Below are positions 5,569 to 6,122 of a stretch of 6,122 nt of DNA, piece after piece (position 1 is the stretch's first letter; the number at the start of each line of letters is the position of its first letter). The notes under the pieces are model-generated. The model did no database searches and had not been told where the DNA came from. It saw only the letters and a list, made by a program, of their open reading frames with translations. The DNA is taken from assembly GCA_964635295.1 (NCBI GenBank), contig CAZWOB010000114.1, forward strand, positions 1-6,122, read 5' to 3'. Both the position numbers and the translations under genes were made by a program. Origin of the DNA: Waddlia sp964635295. Its GTDB lineage: Bacteria; Chlamydiota; Chlamydiia; Chlamydiales; Waddliaceae.

Positions 5569-6122
5569 ATGACAATCGATGTCTCCACTTTCCAGGGACC
5601 CGTATGGGAAAGCTATTTCGAAAGACTTGCTCATCATAAAGATAAGCTGGGGGGCGCGGATCACGATGAACCCAGGATTACACCAGATCACAAACGGGGC
5701 GAGGTTGTCGAGAAGGAAGGTGTGATTCGTTTTGGTAACGGGTCGAGTTCCGCCTATAAGAGATGTCAGCGCAATTTATTAGCATTGGCTGCTGTCGAAA
5801 GATATAAGGGGCTGTTTATCCATCTGGACAATGGAATGCATCTTCTGGACAATCCTGCTGGAAAAGCATTTTGCAAAAAGACTGGATGGATTGCCCACCC
5901 CAGAGAACTTCCTTTCGCGCGCTCACTTAGCCGCGGAACGACATCTGTGTTTGCATTGATCGAGAGGGCATTCCAGCAAGTGGATCGGGGGTCAGTAGAG
6001 GAGTTCCGCCTGTTGCGGGGGCCGATAAGCAGCACGTGTATGAACAAACTATATTCAGATGTTTCAAATTTTCTGCATGAATTCCAGCTGGTTGAAACAA
6101 TTGGGTCGTTTGATGATCTGAT
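4591..6122 (+). CDS. Caspase-like (clan CD) cysteine peptidase-like protein, second tandem copy; start unresolved, 3' end beyond window
   Basis: The frame from 4591 stays open for 510 codons to the right edge and matches the first copy throughout its first part (HALLIYTRTND aligns with NCLVIYTSIND). It keeps both predicted catalytic residues: His in IEIASHGG (CAT 4774-4776) and Cys in LVLQTCRSGA (TGC 4897-4899). FYRRPDG and the helical, faintly ankyrin-like region follow up to 5568. From 5569 a further region of at least 184 residues continues, with no counterpart in copy 1. It includes IRFGNGSSSAYKRCQ and GLFIHLDNGMHLLDNP, and I cannot assign it to a family. The alignable N-terminus begins at ATG 4558, preceded by AGGAG, but TAA at 4588-4590 interrupts it after ten codons. 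The first in-frame substitutes, GTG 4675 and ATG 4705, lack clear ribosome sites and would remove the first strand of the fold. It is therefore a broken gene, a readthrough product or a sequence error. The long intact frame with retained active-site residues argues against an old pseudogene. Confidence 0.72.

Noticed and set aside
5326..6047. Minus-strand frames of 121 and 93 codons opposite copy 2
   Set aside because: They lie antisense to a long plus-strand frame with conserved protein similarity and have no family motifs of their own.
1..6122. CRISPR array, tRNA/rRNA genes, insertion-sequence ends or attachment sites
   Set aside because: No regularly spaced short repeats, no tRNA-like cloverleaf motifs, no transposase-like frame and no terminal inverted repeats were seen. 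The only large repeat is the coding duplication.

Overview
The window looks like bacterial chromosome, densely coded on both strands with short gaps. It carries two housekeeping-type operons plus one accessory locus. The organism cannot be fixed from the sequence. The moderate GC content and the duplicated, caspase-like, possibly ankyrin-bearing proteins would suit a host-associated Gram-negative such as a chlamydia-like (Parachlamydiales) bacterium or an alphaproteobacterial endosymbiont, but that is a weak inference.

Left part, minus strand (1471 down to 1): a DUF72/YecE-family gene is followed 33 bases later by a nucleoside phosphorylase/nucleosidase-superfamily gene that runs off the left edge. 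The second gene was found by translating the frame that opens at 682. The two probably form one operon.

Middle part, plus strand (1584 to 3477): an M29-family metallo-aminopeptidase overlaps the start of prmA, the ribosomal protein L11 methyltransferase gene. The 112-base AT-rich gap between the DUF72 gene and the aminopeptidase gene holds divergent promoters. A TTGCCT-N17-TATAAG match and an AAGGAG ribosome binding site mark the aminopeptidase start at 1584.

Right part, plus strand (3553 to the right edge): this is the unusual region. A unit of about 335 codons is present twice in tandem, in the same reading frame, with roughly 60-70 % protein identity by eye. Each unit begins with a domain that resembles clan CD (caspase/CHAT-type) cysteine peptidases: a strand ending in His-Gly-Gly, then a strand ending in Gln-Thr-Cys-Arg-Ser-Gly. 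The first copy has Tyr where the Cys should be, so it looks like a pseudo-peptidase. The second copy keeps both His and Cys and has a further C-terminal region of at least 180 residues that the first copy lacks. A single in-frame TAA (4588-4590) separates the two, and it falls inside what aligns as the N-terminus of the second unit. The locus may therefore be an ancestral two-unit protein broken by a nonsense codon, or a pair of paralogues in which the second has lost its start. The second copy stays open to the window edge. The main novelty is this tandem dead/active peptidase-like arrangement and the stop between its halves.
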